From: Xenorhabdus budapestensis
GTDB lineage: Bacteria > Pseudomonadota > Gammaproteobacteria > Enterobacterales > Enterobacteriaceae
Reading direction: 5' to 3'
Assembly: GCF_002632465.1 (NCBI RefSeq)
Contig: NZ_NIBS01000002.1
Span: forward strand, 124,001 to 188,000
DNA length: 64,000 bases
The position numbers were made by a program, and so were the translations under genes. This document shows positions 51,382 to 62,194 of the stretch, piece after piece (position 1 is the first letter of the stretch; each line of letters starts with the position of its first letter). Below the pieces are notes generated by a model. The model saw nothing but the letters and a program-made list of their open reading frames with translations. It did not search any database and was not told the DNA's origin.

Positions 51382-52686
51382 TTAGTGCAATTTCAAGCGT
51401 GGGCGAATAACACGGTTAATTCCACCAACCAGCATCATTAAGCCTGTTTTAATATATCCATGTAATGCGACCTGATGCATGCGGTATAAAGAGATATAAA
51501 CCATACGTGCAATACGGCCTTCTACCATCATAGAGCCACGCATCAAGTTACCCATCAGACTACCCACTGTACTAAATTTAGATAAAGATACCAGTGAACC
51601 GTGATCTTTGTACACATATTCCTTCAGTGGTTTCTCATTCAATAGAGCCAAAATATTGTTATAACAACGGTTTGCCATTTGGTGAGCAGACTGAGCGCGC
51701 GGAGGAACAAACCCCCCCTCTTTTTTCGGGCATGATGCACAATCACCGATAGCAAAAATATTATTATCCAATGTTGACTGCAAAGTAGGTTTCACAACCA
51801 ACTGATTTATGCGGTTTGTTTCCAGTCCCCCAATCTCTTTCATAAAATCAGGCGCCTTAATTCCCGCAGCCCAAACCATCAAAGAAGCCTTGATTTGTTC
51901 ACCATCTTTGGTATTCAGTCCATGTCCATCTGCACTGGTTACCATAGTTTTGGTTAAGACTTTAACACCAAGTTTGGTTAATTCCTGATGCGCAGCACTG
52001 GAAATACGTGGCGGCAATGCCGGCAGAATTCGCTCACCGGCCTCAACCAGAGTAACGTTCAATGCGTCTGAATTCAGGCTTTCGAATCCGTAACTGTTCA
52101 ACTGTTTAACTGCGTTATACAGCTCTGCTGAAAGCTCAACACCTGTTGCGCCACCACCAACAATCGCAATGTTAACTTTCTCTTCCGCACATTGATTTGC
52201 AGAATATTTCAGAAACAGGTTTAACATCTCATTGTGGAAACGATGTGCTTGTTGTGGGTTATCAAGGAAAATACAGTTTTCTCTTACACCTGCCGTACCG
52301 AAATCATTCGATTGGCTACCCAATGCCATGACAAGAATGTCGTAAGCCAACTCACGCTCTGCTACCAGTAAATCATTACCTTCATCGCGGATCTCAGCTA
52401 GTGTGACTTTTCTTCCTTCACGATCGATATTTGTAAGTGTACCTAATTGGAAGTTAAAGTAATGGTTGCTGGCATGGGCCAGATAACTCAATGCATCAAC
52501 ACCATCATCAAGAGAGCCTGTTGCGACTTCATGCAATAATGGCTTCCATAAGTGGCTATTATTGCGATCCACCAAAGTAATTTCGGCTTTTTGCTTACGC
52601 CCTAATTTATGCCCCAAACGTGTTGCCAGCTCTAAACCACCAGCACCCCCACCAATGATGACAATTCTTGTCTTTGGCGTTGTCAT
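51382..52686 (-). CDS. ndh: NADH dehydrogenase II (NDH-2)
   Basis: Ndh is a single-subunit, non-proton-pumping NADH:quinone oxidoreductase bound to the inner membrane surface. The 434-residue product equals the E. coli length. It has two Rossmann dinucleotide loops, IGGGAGGLE near the N-terminus for FAD and VGGGATGVE for NADH, the FAD-contacting AIGDCASCP segment, and the amphipathic C-terminal region ending [15 protein letters not shown] looked for FNR half-sites in the upstream 300 bases and saw only an oppositely oriented ATCAA...TTGAT pair, which does not fit. A terminator follows. Confidence 0.97.
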   Translation of the reverse strand: MTTPKTRIVIIGGGAGGLELATRLGHKLGRKQKAEITLVDRNNSHLWKPLLHEVATGSLDDGVDALSYLAHASNHYFNFQLGTLTNIDREGRKVTLAEIRDEGNDLLVAERELAYDILVMALGSQSNDFGTAGVRENCIFLDNPQQAHRFHNEMLNLFLKYSANQCAEEKVNIAIVGGGATGVELSAELYNAVKQLNSYGFESLNSDALNVTLVEAGERILPALPPRISSAAHQELTKLGVKVLTKTMVTSADGHGLNTKDGEQIKASLMVWAAGIKAPDFMKEIGGLETNRINQLVVKPTLQSTLDNNIFAIGDCASCPKKEGGFVPPRAQSAHQMANRCYNNILALLNEKPLKEYVYKDHGSLVSLSKFSTVGSLMGNLMRGSMMVEGRIARMVYISLYRMHQVALHGYIKTGLMMLVGGINRVIRPRLKLH

Positions 52687-53095
52687 GACTACCCCACTGA
52701 AAATACAACTAATGTTATGTAAAGCGCTAAAACAATTTTTGGATAACGTTCTTAAATAATATCAGGCATAATAAATTTCTCACTGAAAATATCTTCAGAA
52801 TATCATGGCTAGTCAGTAGGTCATACCAAAAATAGCCCCTATCAAATTCTTTTGATTAATTAGACGCCAATCACAAAATTTGTGTACTTAGTTTTAATTA
52901 ATCCGACTTAAATCTGGTTTATGAAAATTTGTAATTTACAATGTTAACATTATGTGATTTATGGGATTTTTTGACAAAACGATATTCTGAAACCAATTTC
53001 AGGGAGAAATAAATTAAAAGCGGCAAAAGAGATAGGATCATCAGGCAGTAACTTTATCCCAGATTTGATAGCAACCAATCAGACAAATTCAATGA
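52687..53095. other. spacer between ndh and nagZ without ycfP
   Basis: About 410 AT-rich bases with the ndh promoter region. E. coli has ycfP between nagZ and ndh; no trace of its reading frame is seen here, nor any other supportable gene. Confidence 0.45.
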
Positions 53096-54115
53096 TCAGC
53101 CGCAGCTTAGCCACTGTTCACACAAATTATTCAATTTTGTGTTTGCCTGCTGCCAACGTTCTGATTTTTTCAGCTCTTCCAGACTGAACTGACCTCCCTG
53201 ATGATATAACCGTGTTACTTTATTCGAATTAATCATTGGTAAGTTATCCAAAACATCCGTTGCCCCTTGACGGTTATTGCACACCAAAATCATGTCGCAT
53301 CCCGCTTCTAGTGAGGCTTTCGCACGTTCAGCATACCCGCCCATAACTGCCGCACCTTCCATTGACAGATCATCAGAAAAAATAACGCCATCAAAGCCTA
53401 GTTGCTGGCGTAAAACGTTTTTAAGCCAGTAAGGAGAAGCACTTGCCGGACGATGATCTACCTGAGAGTAGATCACATGAGCCGGCATAATTGCATCAAG
53501 CAAATTTCGTTGAATGAAATCACGGAAGATCAACATATCGTGACAGCTAATCATATCCATTGAACGATCATCCAGTGGAGTTTCTTTATGAGAATCTGCT
53601 GTTACTGCTCCGTGTCCGGGAAAATGTTTACCCGTTGATTTCATTCCTGCCGAATACATACCTCTGATAAATCGTTCAGCCATTACCATCGCCTGTTCAG
53701 GCTCTTCATGAAACGAACGTTCACCAATCGCAGTGCACTTATGTCCCAAGTCCAGTACAGGAGCAAAACTGATATCAATATCCATTGAAATCATTTCTGA
53801 TGCCATCAGCCAACCGGACTCTTCTGCCAAATGTCCCCCCATCAGTTCATCATTCAAACAGGCAAAAGATTGTGCGGCAGGTAAGCGAGTAAAACCTTCA
53901 TGAAAACGCTGTACACGTCCCCCTTCCTGATCAACAGCGATAACTAAACGATGGCGGGAGGCTTCGCGGATTTGACAAACTAAATCATGTAACTGCTGAG
54001 TATCGTGAAAATTGCGGGTAAACAGGATCAAACCGCCCACTAATGGATGTTGCAGAATTTCACGTTCTTCACTATCCAGCTCATAACCAACAACATCTAA
54101 CATTACTGGACCCAT
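53096..54115 (-). CDS. nagZ: beta-N-acetylhexosaminidase NagZ
   Basis: NagZ removes GlcNAc from the non-reducing end of GlcNAc-anhydroMurNAc peptides during cytoplasmic cell-wall recycling; its products also influence AmpC induction. From ATG at 54115 it has 339 residues, beginning [21 protein letters not shown] like the E. coli enzyme (341). The glycoside hydrolase family 3 landmarks [17 protein letters not shown] (general acid/base His on a mobile loop) and the nucleophile Asp in [13 protein letters not shown] are present. A GTG twelve bases upstream is in frame, but GAGGA lies correctly before the ATG. Confidence 0.95.
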   Translation of the reverse strand: MGPVMLDVVGYELDSEEREILQHPLVGGLILFTRNFHDTQQLHDLVCQIREASRHRLVIAVDQEGGRVQRFHEGFTRLPAAQSFACLNDELMGGHLAEESGWLMASEMISMDIDISFAPVLDLGHKCTAIGERSFHEEPEQAMVMAERFIRGMYSAGMKSTGKHFPGHGAVTADSHKETPLDDRSMDMISCHDMLIFRDFIQRNLLDAIMPAHVIYSQVDHRPASASPYWLKNVLRQQLGFDGVIFSDDLSMEGAAVMGGYAERAKASLEAGCDMILVCNNRQGATDVLDNLPMINSNKVTRLYHQGGQFSLEELKKSERWQQANTKLNNLCEQWLSCG

Positions 54116-54183
54116 AACATTCCTCACTTCTATTTGTATTAGTTATCTATTAAATATCATCTTATTAATCGCCATCCAGCGGA

Positions 54184-55047
54184 CTAAAACGCCAGATTAA
54201 AGCTTAGGCGCAAGGAATGAGCCAATGCTGAAAATTGCAGCTCTTTTGTCTGCTGCCAACGTACTTCATACCACATCAGCATCATGTATCTCACCCACGG
54301 CTCCCACTGCTTAATTTTTTGCTCCAATAAGACGATATCAATGTAGCCTGATGCGTAGGTACAATAATAATTCAAAAAAGTCTTCTGCTGTATTTCATCC
54401 CATTGATTACCTTTAAATAAGGTTGCCAATGAGAAACCGATATCGACATCCGTTGCATATTCCCAATCAATCAACTTTAGGCCTTCTGAAGTCATAAGCA
54501 GGTTATCAGGATGAATATCCATGTGAGCAGGTGCTATTTTCAAAGGAACAGGCATCTTTGCTGTCATAAATAATTTATGTAGCCGCAACCAATCCGGTGA
54601 AAGCCGTCGATTATCAATCTGCTGCCACTGGGATGCGATTTGTTGTTTAAGCTGGAGAGAATAACCCAATGGCGAATGGTGATGGAGGTTAGCAACTATT
54701 TGCGCCAACGACTGTTGAAATGACGGTAAACCAAATGCTTCAGCCGTAACTTTTGTTCCGCTCAGCCATTCCAATAACAACCAATCACTATGCATGGCAA
54801 TGACTTTAGGCGCAATACCGACAAAAGAGAGCCTGCGTAAGATCCGATTTTCCCGTTGGCGATTTATCCCCAAAGCTCCACCATGCCACATTTGCCTGCG
54901 TCCCACCATCTGATGTACGCCATCCGTAATATAGTGGCTTCCCTGGGTCAATCCTGCTAATAGCCTGATTTCCCAATTTCTTGCAGGAATGTCAGGCCAT
55001 TTCTGACGCAATACCTCAAGTAAGGCTTTATTATTAGTCAATATCAC
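54184..55047 (-). CDS. thiK: thiamine kinase ThiK (YcfN)
   Basis: ThiK phosphorylates thiamine for salvage. The protein of about 287 residues has the APH/choline kinase fold, with the Brenner-type catalytic loop AHMDIHPDNLL and metal-binding Asp in LKLIDWEYATDVDIGF. The N-terminal half is less conserved. The start is uncertain: the frame overlaps the end of lpoB and offers GTG codons at 55071, 55050 and 55047 and a TTG at 55041. I chose 55047 because AGG lies five bases before it. Order lpoB-thiK-nagZ is as in E. coli. Confidence 0.88.
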   Translation of the reverse strand: MILTNNKALLEVLRQKWPDIPARNWEIRLLAGLTQGSHYITDGVHQMVGRRQMWHGGALGINRQRENRILRRLSFVGIAPKVIAMHSDWLLLEWLSGTKVTAEAFGLPSFQQSLAQIVANLHHHSPLGYSLQLKQQIASQWQQIDNRRLSPDWLRLHKLFMTAKMPVPLKIAPAHMDIHPDNLLMTSEGLKLIDWEYATDVDIGFSLATLFKGNQWDEIQQKTFLNYYCTYASGYIDIVLLEQKIKQWEPWVRYMMLMWYEVRWQQTKELQFSALAHSLRLSFNLAF

Positions 55048-55603
55048 CACTACCTGACCAAAGTATCTCACCCGTTTTGACCAGCATAAGCTGCATCTCT
55101 ATCTTACGCTGTTCATTATTACCAGATACGACAGAATAGAGCACATAATCAGCATTTAGATAGCGCGCTAAACCGATAGATTTACTGCGTAATGCCAGGC
55201 TATCTTCTGATGACAACCCTAACGCCTGCCTAGCGTAATACACCTGTTTTTTCGGTACTATCTGAAAAATCTGTTTTTTACTGACCACATCTGTAATCGC
55301 ATCAGTTGCCTGAAGTGTTCTCAGTGAGCCATTTGTGTTGTTTTTAACTGTATCAACAAGCAATACTTTTCCTGCCTCTACGCCCTGAGCTTTGACCAGC
55401 TGTTCAATTAATGGCTGAACGATGCTATTCCAGCTAATCGACTGGATCCTTGGAGGTTGAGGAACTTTCTCCAGTGGCTTTGCCGGAGGTTCTGTTTTTT
55501 GCTCTGGTTCAGCAGGAGTAACAGGAGCAGGCGGCTGTGGCGGTATTAATGAACAACTCGCCAGCAATATTGCTGATAATATAACTAAAAGAACTCTTTT
55601 CAT
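55034..55603 (-). CDS. lpoB: LpoB, outer-membrane lipoprotein activator of PBP1B
   Basis: LpoB reaches through the periplasm to stimulate the peptidoglycan synthase PBP1B. The 189-residue precursor (213 in E. coli) has a lipoprotein signal with lipobox LASC, Cys17. A Pro-, Glu- and Lys-rich flexible linker (about 20-50) is shorter than in E. coli and accounts for much of the length difference. A globular domain follows with VDTVKNNTNGSLRTLQATDAI. The end overlaps the thiK reading frame. hinT lies upstream on the same strand; ycfL, which sits between them in E. coli, is missing. Confidence 0.94.
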   Translation of the reverse strand: MKRVLLVILSAILLASCSLIPPQPPAPVTPAEPEQKTEPPAKPLEKVPQPPRIQSISWNSIVQPLIEQLVKAQGVEAGKVLLVDTVKNNTNGSLRTLQATDAITDVVSKKQIFQIVPKKQVYYARQALGLSSEDSLALRSKSIGLARYLNADYVLYSVVSGNNEQRKIEMQLMLVKTGEILWSGSGDID

Positions 55604-55733
55604 TAATCTACTCCAGTTACAACACTATCGTGTACAGAATCATGCACAACTATCATACGAATCTGTTATACATAGTTTCATTAACGTAAATCCATTAACG
55701 AAAACTTATTAGCAAAAATAGTGATGGATAATA

Positions 55734-56084
55734 TTACCTTACCAATAGTGGGCCTAATGGATGTCCACCTACCAAATGCATATGGATATGAAACACTTCC
55801 TGTCCCGAATGACGGTTACAATTCATGATAAGGCGATAACCATCTTCTGCAATTCCTTCTTGTTTGGCGATTTTCGCTGCAACAGTGAACAAACGCCCCA
55901 ATGCAGGTTCATGCTCTGGAGTAACATCATTAACTGTTGGAATAAGTACATTAGGGACAATCAGAATATGAGTTGAGGCTTGAGGTGAAATATCCCGAAA
56001 TGCCGTCACCAAATCATCTTGATATACGATATCAGATGGAATTTCACGACGAATGATTTTGCTGAAAATAGTTTCTTCTGCCAT
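55734..56084 (-). CDS. hinT: HinT, purine nucleoside phosphoramidase (HIT family)
   Basis: HinT hydrolyses adenosine 5'-monophosphoramidates and aminoacyl-adenylates. The 116-residue protein (119 in E. coli) opens [21 protein letters not shown]. It carries the histidine triad HIHMHLVGG near the C-terminus, preceded by [10 protein letters not shown]; the middle histidine of the triad is the nucleophile. AGGAGA precedes the ATG. It begins 31 bases after the end of the tatD-type gene, where E. coli has ptsG and fhuE in between, and may be co-transcribed with the fab-pabC-holB group. Confidence 0.95.
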   Translation of the reverse strand: MAEETIFSKIIRREIPSDIVYQDDLVTAFRDISPQASTHILIVPNVLIPTVNDVTPEHEPALGRLFTVAAKIAKQEGIAEDGYRLIMNCNRHSGQEVFHIHMHLVGGHPLGPLLVR

Positions 56085-56115
56085 CTCACTTCTCCTTTCT
56101 TATCATTTAATTTTC

Positions 56116-56892
56116 TTAAATATTAATATGGAACAAGTCACAAAAGTTTCTGGTCGTTACTTCTGCCAACTTCTCAATACTGACCCCTTTCAGTACTGCC
56201 ATATACTCAGCAACATCACGTACATAAGCGGGCTGATTCTGCTTGCCACGATAAGGAACCGGGGCCAGATAAGGTGAATCAGTTTCTACCAAAATACGGT
56301 CGAGAGGGACAAACCTTGCAGCTTCACGAATTTGTTCTGCATTACGAAATGTAACAATACCTGAGAAAGAAATATAAAAACCGAGATCCAGTAAATCCCG
56401 TGCTGTATCTTTATCTTCTGTAAAACAGTGCAGCACCCCACCACAATCCTGTACGTTTTCTTCTCGCAAAACCATCAGGGTATCATCTCTTGCTTCACGG
56501 GTATGAACAATCACGGGCTTATTTAATTCACGACCGATACGGATATGCTGGCGAAATGAAGTTCTCTGTAATTCTGCATTTTCTTTCTGATAATAATAAT
56601 CCAGCCCTGTTTCCCCCAGTGCGATTACATCATTGTCCACAGCTAATCGGGCAAGTTCATCAAAATCGTAACCTTCATCCAGATTCAATGGATGAATACC
56701 ACAGGAATACGCGACATTTTCACGTTTACCAATCATATTTTTCATTTGCTGGAAACCGGGCAACGTAGTTGCTACCGCCAGCATATACTTCACATCCCTT
56801 TCTGCGGCTTTAGCAACTACATCATCTACACTTTTGTGCAGTGTTTCATAATCTAAACAGTCGAGATGACAATGTGAATCCACTAAAAACAT
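56116..56892 (-). CDS. ycfH: YcfH, TatD-family metal-dependent hydrolase
   Basis: TatD proteins are TIM-barrel metal-dependent deoxyribonucleases or related phosphoesterases; YcfH's physiological substrate is not established. The 258-residue product (265 in E. coli) has DSHCHLD at 5-11 for metal binding, GETGLDYYY with the bridging Glu, PVIVHTREA, GVLHCFTED and VETDSPYLAP with the catalytic Asp. It follows holB by 22 bases, as in E. coli. Confidence 0.93.
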   Translation of the reverse strand: MFLVDSHCHLDCLDYETLHKSVDDVVAKAAERDVKYMLAVATTLPGFQQMKNMIGKRENVAYSCGIHPLNLDEGYDFDELARLAVDNDVIALGETGLDYYYQKENAELQRTSFRQHIRIGRELNKPVIVHTREARDDTLMVLREENVQDCGGVLHCFTEDKDTARDLLDLGFYISFSGIVTFRNAEQIREAARFVPLDRILVETDSPYLAPVPYRGKQNQPAYVRDVAEYMAVLKGVSIEKLAEVTTRNFCDLFHINI

Positions 56893-56914
56893 AATATGCC
56901 CGTATCTAAATGTG

Positions 56915-57904
56915 TTAGCGAGTGGAGCAAAGTTGCCTTTCCCAATTGAGTAATTGTTCAGTCAGTAACAATTCCCGATTGATGCCCACTACGGATATTA
57001 ATTGATGACGACAACGCGTCCAATCATCAACCATATTTAATAATTTTTCCACACCTTGGCTGGAAGCCAAATGGTGGATCAACGCCTGCTGATCTTGATT
57101 AATACAGTAATTTTGCGCCTTTTGCTGCCATTTCACTGCATCAGATAGCAAGCAAATCAGCCAATATAACGATTGTTGTGCATCATCACGATTCAATAAT
57201 GGCAAAAGTGATAAGGTATCATAGTCATATAATGCCTGTGTAATAGCCTGACAAAATGCCGTTCTCTGCTGCCATTTTTCAGTTTGGAGTAACTGTTTTG
57301 CAGCCAGTGGCGCTCCCTGTGACAATTTTAATGCCGTCTGGATATCCTGCAATGATATTGCCGGAAGTTGATTTTGTAGCCAGTACAACCCTGTTTGATT
57401 TTCAGGGACAGGCAGAAAATAATAGAAACAGCGGCTTCGCAATGTTGCCAGCAAGCTCGCCGGACGTTGGCACCTCAATAAGAAATAGGTATTTCCGGGC
57501 GGTTCTTCTAACGTTTTCAACAAGGCGTTGGAAGCTGCATCAGTGAGCGCTTCTGTTGATGATAACCACACAATTTTAGCGCCGCCCTGTTGAGAATATT
57601 CGTAAAGTTTTTCACTAAGCTGGCGTATTGCATCCACACCAATGACACTTTTCCCCTTTTCTGGAGCAAGAACATGCCAGTCAGAATGGGTTTCTGCCAG
57701 CATCAAATGACAGCCGTGACACTTACCACAACTTTTTGTGCCTTGTTTATTCTGACACATCAACCAGCGGCTTAACCCATAAAGTAATGCATCTGCTCCT
57801 GTTCCTTCATGCGCATGAAGCAAAAGAGCATGATGTCCACGACCTTGTTGATGAGATTCAATCAACTGGCGATACGCATGGTTAAGCCACGGATACCAAT
57901 TCAT
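56915..57904 (-). CDS. holB: DNA polymerase III delta' subunit
   Basis: HolB is the stator subunit of the clamp loader. From ATG at 57904 the product has 329 residues (334 in E. coli) and starts [15 protein letters not shown]. It has the degenerate P-loop region [18 protein letters not shown], a four-Cys zinc module (CGKCHGCHL with an upstream Cys), and an SRC motif in [11 protein letters not shown] that serves as the arginine finger. The ATG overlaps the tmk TGA as ATGA. The frame is open a further nine codons upstream, but that start would lie inside tmk and lacks homology. Confidence 0.94.
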   Translation of the reverse strand: MNWYPWLNHAYRQLIESHQQGRGHHALLLHAHEGTGADALLYGLSRWLMCQNKQGTKSCGKCHGCHLMLAETHSDWHVLAPEKGKSVIGVDAIRQLSEKLYEYSQQGGAKIVWLSSTEALTDAASNALLKTLEEPPGNTYFLLRCQRPASLLATLRSRCFYYFLPVPENQTGLYWLQNQLPAISLQDIQTALKLSQGAPLAAKQLLQTEKWQQRTAFCQAITQALYDYDTLSLLPLLNRDDAQQSLYWLICLLSDAVKWQQKAQNYCINQDQQALIHHLASSQGVEKLLNMVDDWTRCRHQLISVVGINRELLLTEQLLNWERQLCSTR

Positions 57905-58542
57905 TCCTGCATTTCCCGTTGTTTCAGCCAATGGAACAAAATCTGACGAATATCATCCTGTACTTTTTCCAATGGCTGTGTTGCATCTACTTTTTTGATG
58001 GCCTTATCTTGTTCTACGAGTTCGAGATACCTTGTACGGGTACGATAGAAAAAATCCAGCGATTCTTTTTCAATACGATCCAATTCACCACGCTCGCGGG
58101 CACGCTGTAAACCAACCTCTGGCGGTAAATCAAGATAAATGGTCAAATCAGGGTAAAAATCACCGAGCGCTGCTTCACGCAATGAAGACAATAAGCTCCG
58201 GTCAATACCACGACCACCGCCCTGATATGCCTGAGAAGACAGATCATGGCGATCTCCGACAACCCAACTGCCTTTTGCCAGAGCAGGCTTGATCACATTC
58301 TCCACTAACTGAACTCTGGCAGCGTAAAGCATTAATACTTCTGCTTTATCCGTCAATATCTCTCCTTCAATTCCTTCTTTGATCAATTGACGTAATTTTT
58401 CCGCTAAGGGAGTTCCACCCGGTTCACGGGTAAAAACAAGATCAGAAATACCATGCTGTTTCAGTGTATCAGCCACAGTTTGGATTGCCGTAGTTTTTCC
58501 TGCGCCTTCAAGCCCTTCAATAACAATAAATTTACTGTTCAT
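57901..58542 (-). CDS. tmk: thymidylate kinase
   Basis: Tmk phosphorylates dTMP to dTDP. The 213-residue protein (same size as E. coli) has the P-loop GLEGAGKTT (9-17), the DR(Y/H) motif in [17 protein letters not shown], and a lid region with basic residues in [12 protein letters not shown], typical of the type II enzyme. It overlaps mltG upstream by four bases (ATGA) and holB downstream by four, so mltG-tmk-holB are translationally coupled. Confidence 0.96.
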   Translation of the reverse strand: MNSKFIVIEGLEGAGKTTAIQTVADTLKQHGISDLVFTREPGGTPLAEKLRQLIKEGIEGEILTDKAEVLMLYAARVQLVENVIKPALAKGSWVVGDRHDLSSQAYQGGGRGIDRSLLSSLREAALGDFYPDLTIYLDLPPEVGLQRARERGELDRIEKESLDFFYRTRTRYLELVEQDKAIKKVDATQPLEKVQDDIRQILFHWLKQREMQE

Positions 58543-59564
58543 TTATCCTGCTTTAATCTCTGACGATAAAGATTTACCGCTTTATTATGTGCTACCAAAT
58601 TCGTAGTAAATATATGACCGCCATTACCATCTGCAACGAAATATAGATAATCAGTCACGGCCGGATGCGCCGCTGCCTTGATCGATGCAAGACTTGGCAT
58701 GGCAATAGGCGTCGGTGGCAGCCCCTCGATCATATAAGTATTGTATGGTGTAAATGTGGTCAAGCTGCTACGAAAAATGGTTCCGGTATACTTATCGCCC
58801 AACCCATATATGACTGTCGGATCTGTTTGTAATCGCATCTTTAACCGCAGACGATTAACAAATACTGATGCGATTTTAGCGCGTTCAGAATCTACCGCAG
58901 TCTCTTTTTCGATAATAGATGCCATAATTAACATCTCATAAGCACTCTTATACGGTAAATTCTCTGCACGATTTTTCCATTCCTGCTCTATTACCATGAC
59001 CATTTTTTGGTAAGCACGCCTGAGTAATTCTATATCACGTGTACCTGCTGTATAGAGGTAAGTATCAGGGTAAAACCACCCTTCCAGTGATTCACCTGCT
59101 TTCATATCCAACAATTTTGTTAGATCTTGTGACGTTTTACCTTCTGTCTCATGCTTCAAGTATGGCGCATTCTGCAATATCTTTGACCAGTCAGAGAGAC
59201 GACTACCTTCAATAAAGCGGATAGAAAATTGAATTTCTTTACCACTAGAGAATAATTGCAGTATTTCTTTTAACGTCATATTTTTTTGTAGACAAAAAGT
59301 ACCTGCCTTAAACTTGGCCAATTCTGGTTCTAAACGAAACAACCACGGCAATAATTGGTTATCTTCGATGAGTTTATGCTGAATTAATAGTGTTTCCAGC
59401 CCGGAACGTCCTGTGCCGGCAGGTACTGTGAATATAAGATCTTGAGCCAGGTTAACCTTTTGAGCAGAAAAATTTTCTATTTTTTTTACAAAAAAGAAAA
59501 ATGCTATTGCTGCAACAATAATAATCAATCCAGGTAAAACAAGAATGTTCTTTTTAAGTTTCAT
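58539..59564 (-). CDS. mltG: endolytic murein transglycosylase MltG (YceG)
   Basis: MltG cuts nascent glycan strands at the inner membrane and is thought to set their length. The 341-residue protein (340 in E. coli) has one N-terminal membrane helix (about 7-27), a LysM-like region, and the catalytic YceG domain. That domain has the active-site Glu in [26 protein letters not shown] and [14 protein letters not shown]. Upstream is pabC, 79 bases away; downstream it overlaps tmk. Confidence 0.95.
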   Translation of the reverse strand: MKLKKNILVLPGLIIIVAAIAFFFFVKKIENFSAQKVNLAQDLIFTVPAGTGRSGLETLLIQHKLIEDNQLLPWLFRLEPELAKFKAGTFCLQKNMTLKEILQLFSSGKEIQFSIRFIEGSRLSDWSKILQNAPYLKHETEGKTSQDLTKLLDMKAGESLEGWFYPDTYLYTAGTRDIELLRRAYQKMVMVIEQEWKNRAENLPYKSAYEMLIMASIIEKETAVDSERAKIASVFVNRLRLKMRLQTDPTVIYGLGDKYTGTIFRSSLTTFTPYNTYMIEGLPPTPIAMPSLASIKAAAHPAVTDYLYFVADGNGGHIFTTNLVAHNKAVNLYRQRLKQDK

Positions 59565-59643
59565 TCGATTACCATTTTTATCTGTTCTTCAATGATAGAG
59601 ACGGAATACGGAATAACCGCTGTTTCATACCCTCGAATTACAA

Positions 59644-60471
59644 CTACAGTCTTAAACACTCAGGTAATAAATATTCATGTAATTCTCTGGTTTGATATTT
59701 CCACGCAGGTTGATTTTTATGTGCCAGGATCTGATTGACAGCCATCACAGGCATCAGGGAATTACAAATAATCACCTCATCGGCATGTGCCAATGCTTCA
59801 GGATAACGCATGACACACGACAAGTTATAGTCACTGTCTTCCAATACCTGGATAATCTTCTGTCGCATTACTCCTTCTACACCACACTGGCTTAAATCCG
59901 GTGTATAAACGTTTTTACCTCTACGCCAAAAAATATTTGCGGTACAACATTCAACCAATAACCCATCGCTATCAAGTACCAACGCTTCATCAATTTTTGC
60001 TTGTTCAATAAACCGTTTTATCAAAACCTGCTCCAAACGGTTCAGATGCTTGATGCCTGCCAAATGAGGATTAATCCCCATTGCAACAGGACTGAGGCCC
60101 AACGAAACACCTCTTTCACGTAAGGTATGGTATTGTTCTGGATATGAACTTAATGAAAGAATTTGATTTGGCTCACTAATGCTATCAAAGCTGTACCCAC
60201 GGCCACCATTCCCTCTGGAGAGGATCACTTTCAAAACACCTGATTCACACTCCGCAGCAACTTGTTTAATATGGCTTTCCAATTGCATCCAATCCAGCAC
60301 AGGCATAAACAGTTTTTCAACGCCTTTTTGTAACCGTTTTATATGCAAAGGCAACAAAGCCGCCTGACCTTGCTCAACTCTTATTGTGGTAAAGCAGCCA
60401 TCCCCAAATTGTACCGAACGATCATTAGCAGAAAGTTGATCGTATAATTTGCCGTTAATCCAATACATCAT
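59644..60471 (-). CDS. pabC: aminodeoxychorismate lyase
   Basis: PabC is a PLP enzyme of the branched-chain aminotransferase fold that converts 4-amino-4-deoxychorismate to p-aminobenzoate and pyruvate for folate synthesis. The 275-residue product shows FGDGCFTTIRV near the N-terminus, the PLP lysine in HLAGIKHLNRLEQVL (Lys141 counted from the first of two tandem ATGs), and CCTANIFWR and GVMRQKI for cofactor phosphate binding. It lies after fabF, separated by a terminator, so it may depend on read-through or its own promoter. Confidence 0.94.
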   Translation of the reverse strand: MMYWINGKLYDQLSANDRSVQFGDGCFTTIRVEQGQAALLPLHIKRLQKGVEKLFMPVLDWMQLESHIKQVAAECESGVLKVILSRGNGGRGYSFDSISEPNQILSLSSYPEQYHTLRERGVSLGLSPVAMGINPHLAGIKHLNRLEQVLIKRFIEQAKIDEALVLDSDGLLVECCTANIFWRRGKNVYTPDLSQCGVEGVMRQKIIQVLEDSDYNLSCVMRYPEALAHADEVIICNSLMPVMAVNQILAHKNQPAWKYQTRELHEYLLPECLRL

Positions 60472-60589
60472 CTTATTTTTTGATTCTTAAATAAAAAGGT
60501 GTGGAAACCTCAGCTTATAAGGGGCGTTATAATAGTATATGAGTCGTGGCAGTGCAAAAATGTGCATCTGAAAAGCACAGAAATAAAAC

Positions 60590-60618
60590 ATAAAAAAACC
60601 CCAACATAAGAGTTGAGG
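60590..60618 (-). terminator. terminator between fabF and pabC
   Basis: CCCCAAC (60599-60605) and GTTGAGG (60612-60618) form a 7-bp stem with one G-T pair. On the minus strand it is followed by a run of seven T residues, 24 bases after the fabF stop. On the plus strand five T residues follow, so it is potentially bidirectional. Confidence 0.75.
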
Positions 60619-60641
60619 CTTTTTCTAGGAAATTGAGTGTT

Positions 60642-61883
60642 TTACATCTTACGGAAAATCAGTGAACCGTTAGTTCCACCGAAGCCGAAAGAGTTACACA
60701 ACGCATATTCCATTCTTCCAACGTTGCGCGCCTGACCAGGGACAAAATCCAAACGGCAATTTTCATCCTGATTAACCAGGTTAATGGTTGGAGGAACAAT
60801 CTGATCACGCAGGGAAAGAATGGTAAAAATAGATTCCACCGCTCCTGCCGCGCCCAGCAAGTGACCTGTCATAGATTTAGTTGAACTCACTAATACTTTA
60901 GTGCCTTTACCAAATACAGACTCCACTGCCACAGCTTCAGCAAGATCACCTGCTGGCGTTGAAGTACCATGAGCATTAATGTAGCCCACCTGATCCGGAG
61001 AAATATCTGCATCTCTCAAAGCATTTTCCATAGCAAGTGCTGCACCTGCTCCATTTTCCGGTGGAGATGTCATGTGATACGCATCACTACTCATACCGAA
61101 GCCAACTACTTCAGCATAAATTTTCGCGCCCCTTTTTTTGGCGTGTTCATATTCTTCAAGAACAATAACACCAGCACCATCACCCAGAACAAATCCATCA
61201 CGATCTTTATCCCAGGGGCGGCTCGCACCTTGAGGATCATCATTACGGGTCGATAGTGCACGGGCAGCGCCAAACCCTGCAACACCAAATTCTGTACTTG
61301 CCTTCTCAGCACCACCCGCCAACATGATATCGGCATCATTATATGCAATGATACGCGCCGCATGGCCGATGTTGTGTACGCCAGAAGTACAAGCAGTTGC
61401 AATAGAAATACTAGGACCACGAAGACCATATAGAATGCTCAAATGGCCTGCTACCATATTAATAATGGTTGAAGGTACAAAGAATGGGCTGACCTTACGA
61501 GGCCCGGCCGAAAGCAATGTACTGTGGTTTTCTTCAATCAAGCCCAAACCACCAATACCAGAACCAATCGCAGCACCAAAGCGGCCAGCATTGGCTTCTG
61601 TTACTTCGATTCCTGCATCCTCAATGGCTTGAATGCCAGCAGCAATACCATACTGAATGAACAAATCCATCTTTCGTGCATCTTTACGCGAAAGATTGAA
61701 ATCTTCATGATTAAAATTCTTCACCACACCAGCAAACTTAGTTGCATGGTTAGCGGTGTCAAAATGTTCGATAAGGCCGATACCACTCTGTCCGATACAA
61801 ACAGCGTTCCAAGAAGACTCTACTGTATTGCCGACAGGAGATACCATGCCTAGTCCGGTCACGACTACTCGACGCTTAGACAC
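60642..61883 (-). CDS. fabF: beta-ketoacyl-ACP synthase II
   Basis: FabF elongates fatty acids and is responsible for temperature control of cis-vaccenate synthesis. From the GTG at 61883, preceded by GGAGG, the 413-residue product begins [19 protein letters not shown] as in E. coli. The Cys-His-His triad is visible as Cys165 in [10 protein letters not shown], His in [11 protein letters not shown] and His in [12 protein letters not shown], with [12 protein letters not shown] at the end. The frame extends 14 codons further upstream, but that part covers the ribosome binding site. An attenuating hairpin separates it from acpP. Confidence 0.97.
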   Translation of the reverse strand: MSKRRVVVTGLGMVSPVGNTVESSWNAVCIGQSGIGLIEHFDTANHATKFAGVVKNFNHEDFNLSRKDARKMDLFIQYGIAAGIQAIEDAGIEVTEANAGRFGAAIGSGIGGLGLIEENHSTLLSAGPRKVSPFFVPSTIINMVAGHLSILYGLRGPSISIATACTSGVHNIGHAARIIAYNDADIMLAGGAEKASTEFGVAGFGAARALSTRNDDPQGASRPWDKDRDGFVLGDGAGVIVLEEYEHAKKRGAKIYAEVVGFGMSSDAYHMTSPPENGAGAALAMENALRDADISPDQVGYINAHGTSTPAGDLAEAVAVESVFGKGTKVLVSSTKSMTGHLLGAAGAVESIFTILSLRDQIVPPTINLVNQDENCRLDFVPGQARNVGRMEYALCNSFGFGGTNGSLIFRKM

Positions 61884-61913
61884 GGTTATCCTCCAGGGAG
61901 GGAAAAAATGTAA

Positions 61914-61946
61914 GACAAAAAACATAGGCGGTCGGACGACCGCCTA
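61914..61946 (-). terminator. hairpin between acpP and fabF
   Basis: TAGGCGGTCG (61925-61934) and CGACCGCCTA (61937-61946) form a perfect 10-bp stem. On the minus strand it is followed by TGTTTTTTGT. It starts 12 bases after the acpP stop and would terminate most acpP transcripts, allowing much higher expression of acyl carrier protein than of fabF. Confidence 0.85.
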
Positions 61947-61957
61947 GGTATATGTGC

Positions 61958-62194
61958 TTATTTACCTGCGTTTTCAACGTAGTCAATAGCAGCCTGAACT
62001 GTAGTGATTTTTTCAGCTTCTTCGTCTGGGATCTCAATATCGAACTCTTCTTCCAGAGCCATTACCAGTTCAACTGTGTCAAGAGAATCAGCGCCCAAGT
62101 CATCAACAAATGAAGCTGTGTTTACAACTTCTTCCTCTTTAACACCCAGTTGTTCAACGATGATTTTCTTAACGCGTTCGTCGATAGTGCTCAT
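61958..62194 (-). CDS. acpP: acyl carrier protein
   Basis: AcpP carries growing acyl chains on a 4'-phosphopantetheine arm. The 78-residue acidic protein is almost identical to E. coli ACP, with the attachment residue Ser37 in [18 protein letters not shown] (residues 34-51). It lies between fabG (150 bases upstream) and fabF. The 150-base leader upstream contains a 16-bp AT-rich palindrome, TTTTTTGTACAAAAAA near 62300-62316, of unknown meaning. Confidence 0.98.
   Translation of the reverse strand: MSTIDERVKKIIVEQLGVKEEEVVNTASFVDDLGADSLDTVELVMALEEEFDIEIPDEEAEKITTVQAAIDYVENAGK

Noticed and set aside
52836-52853. ATCAA...TTGAT pair upstream of ndh as a possible FNR site
   Set aside because: The half-sites are in the reverse order to the FNR consensus TTGAT-N4-ATCAA, so it is not an FNR box.
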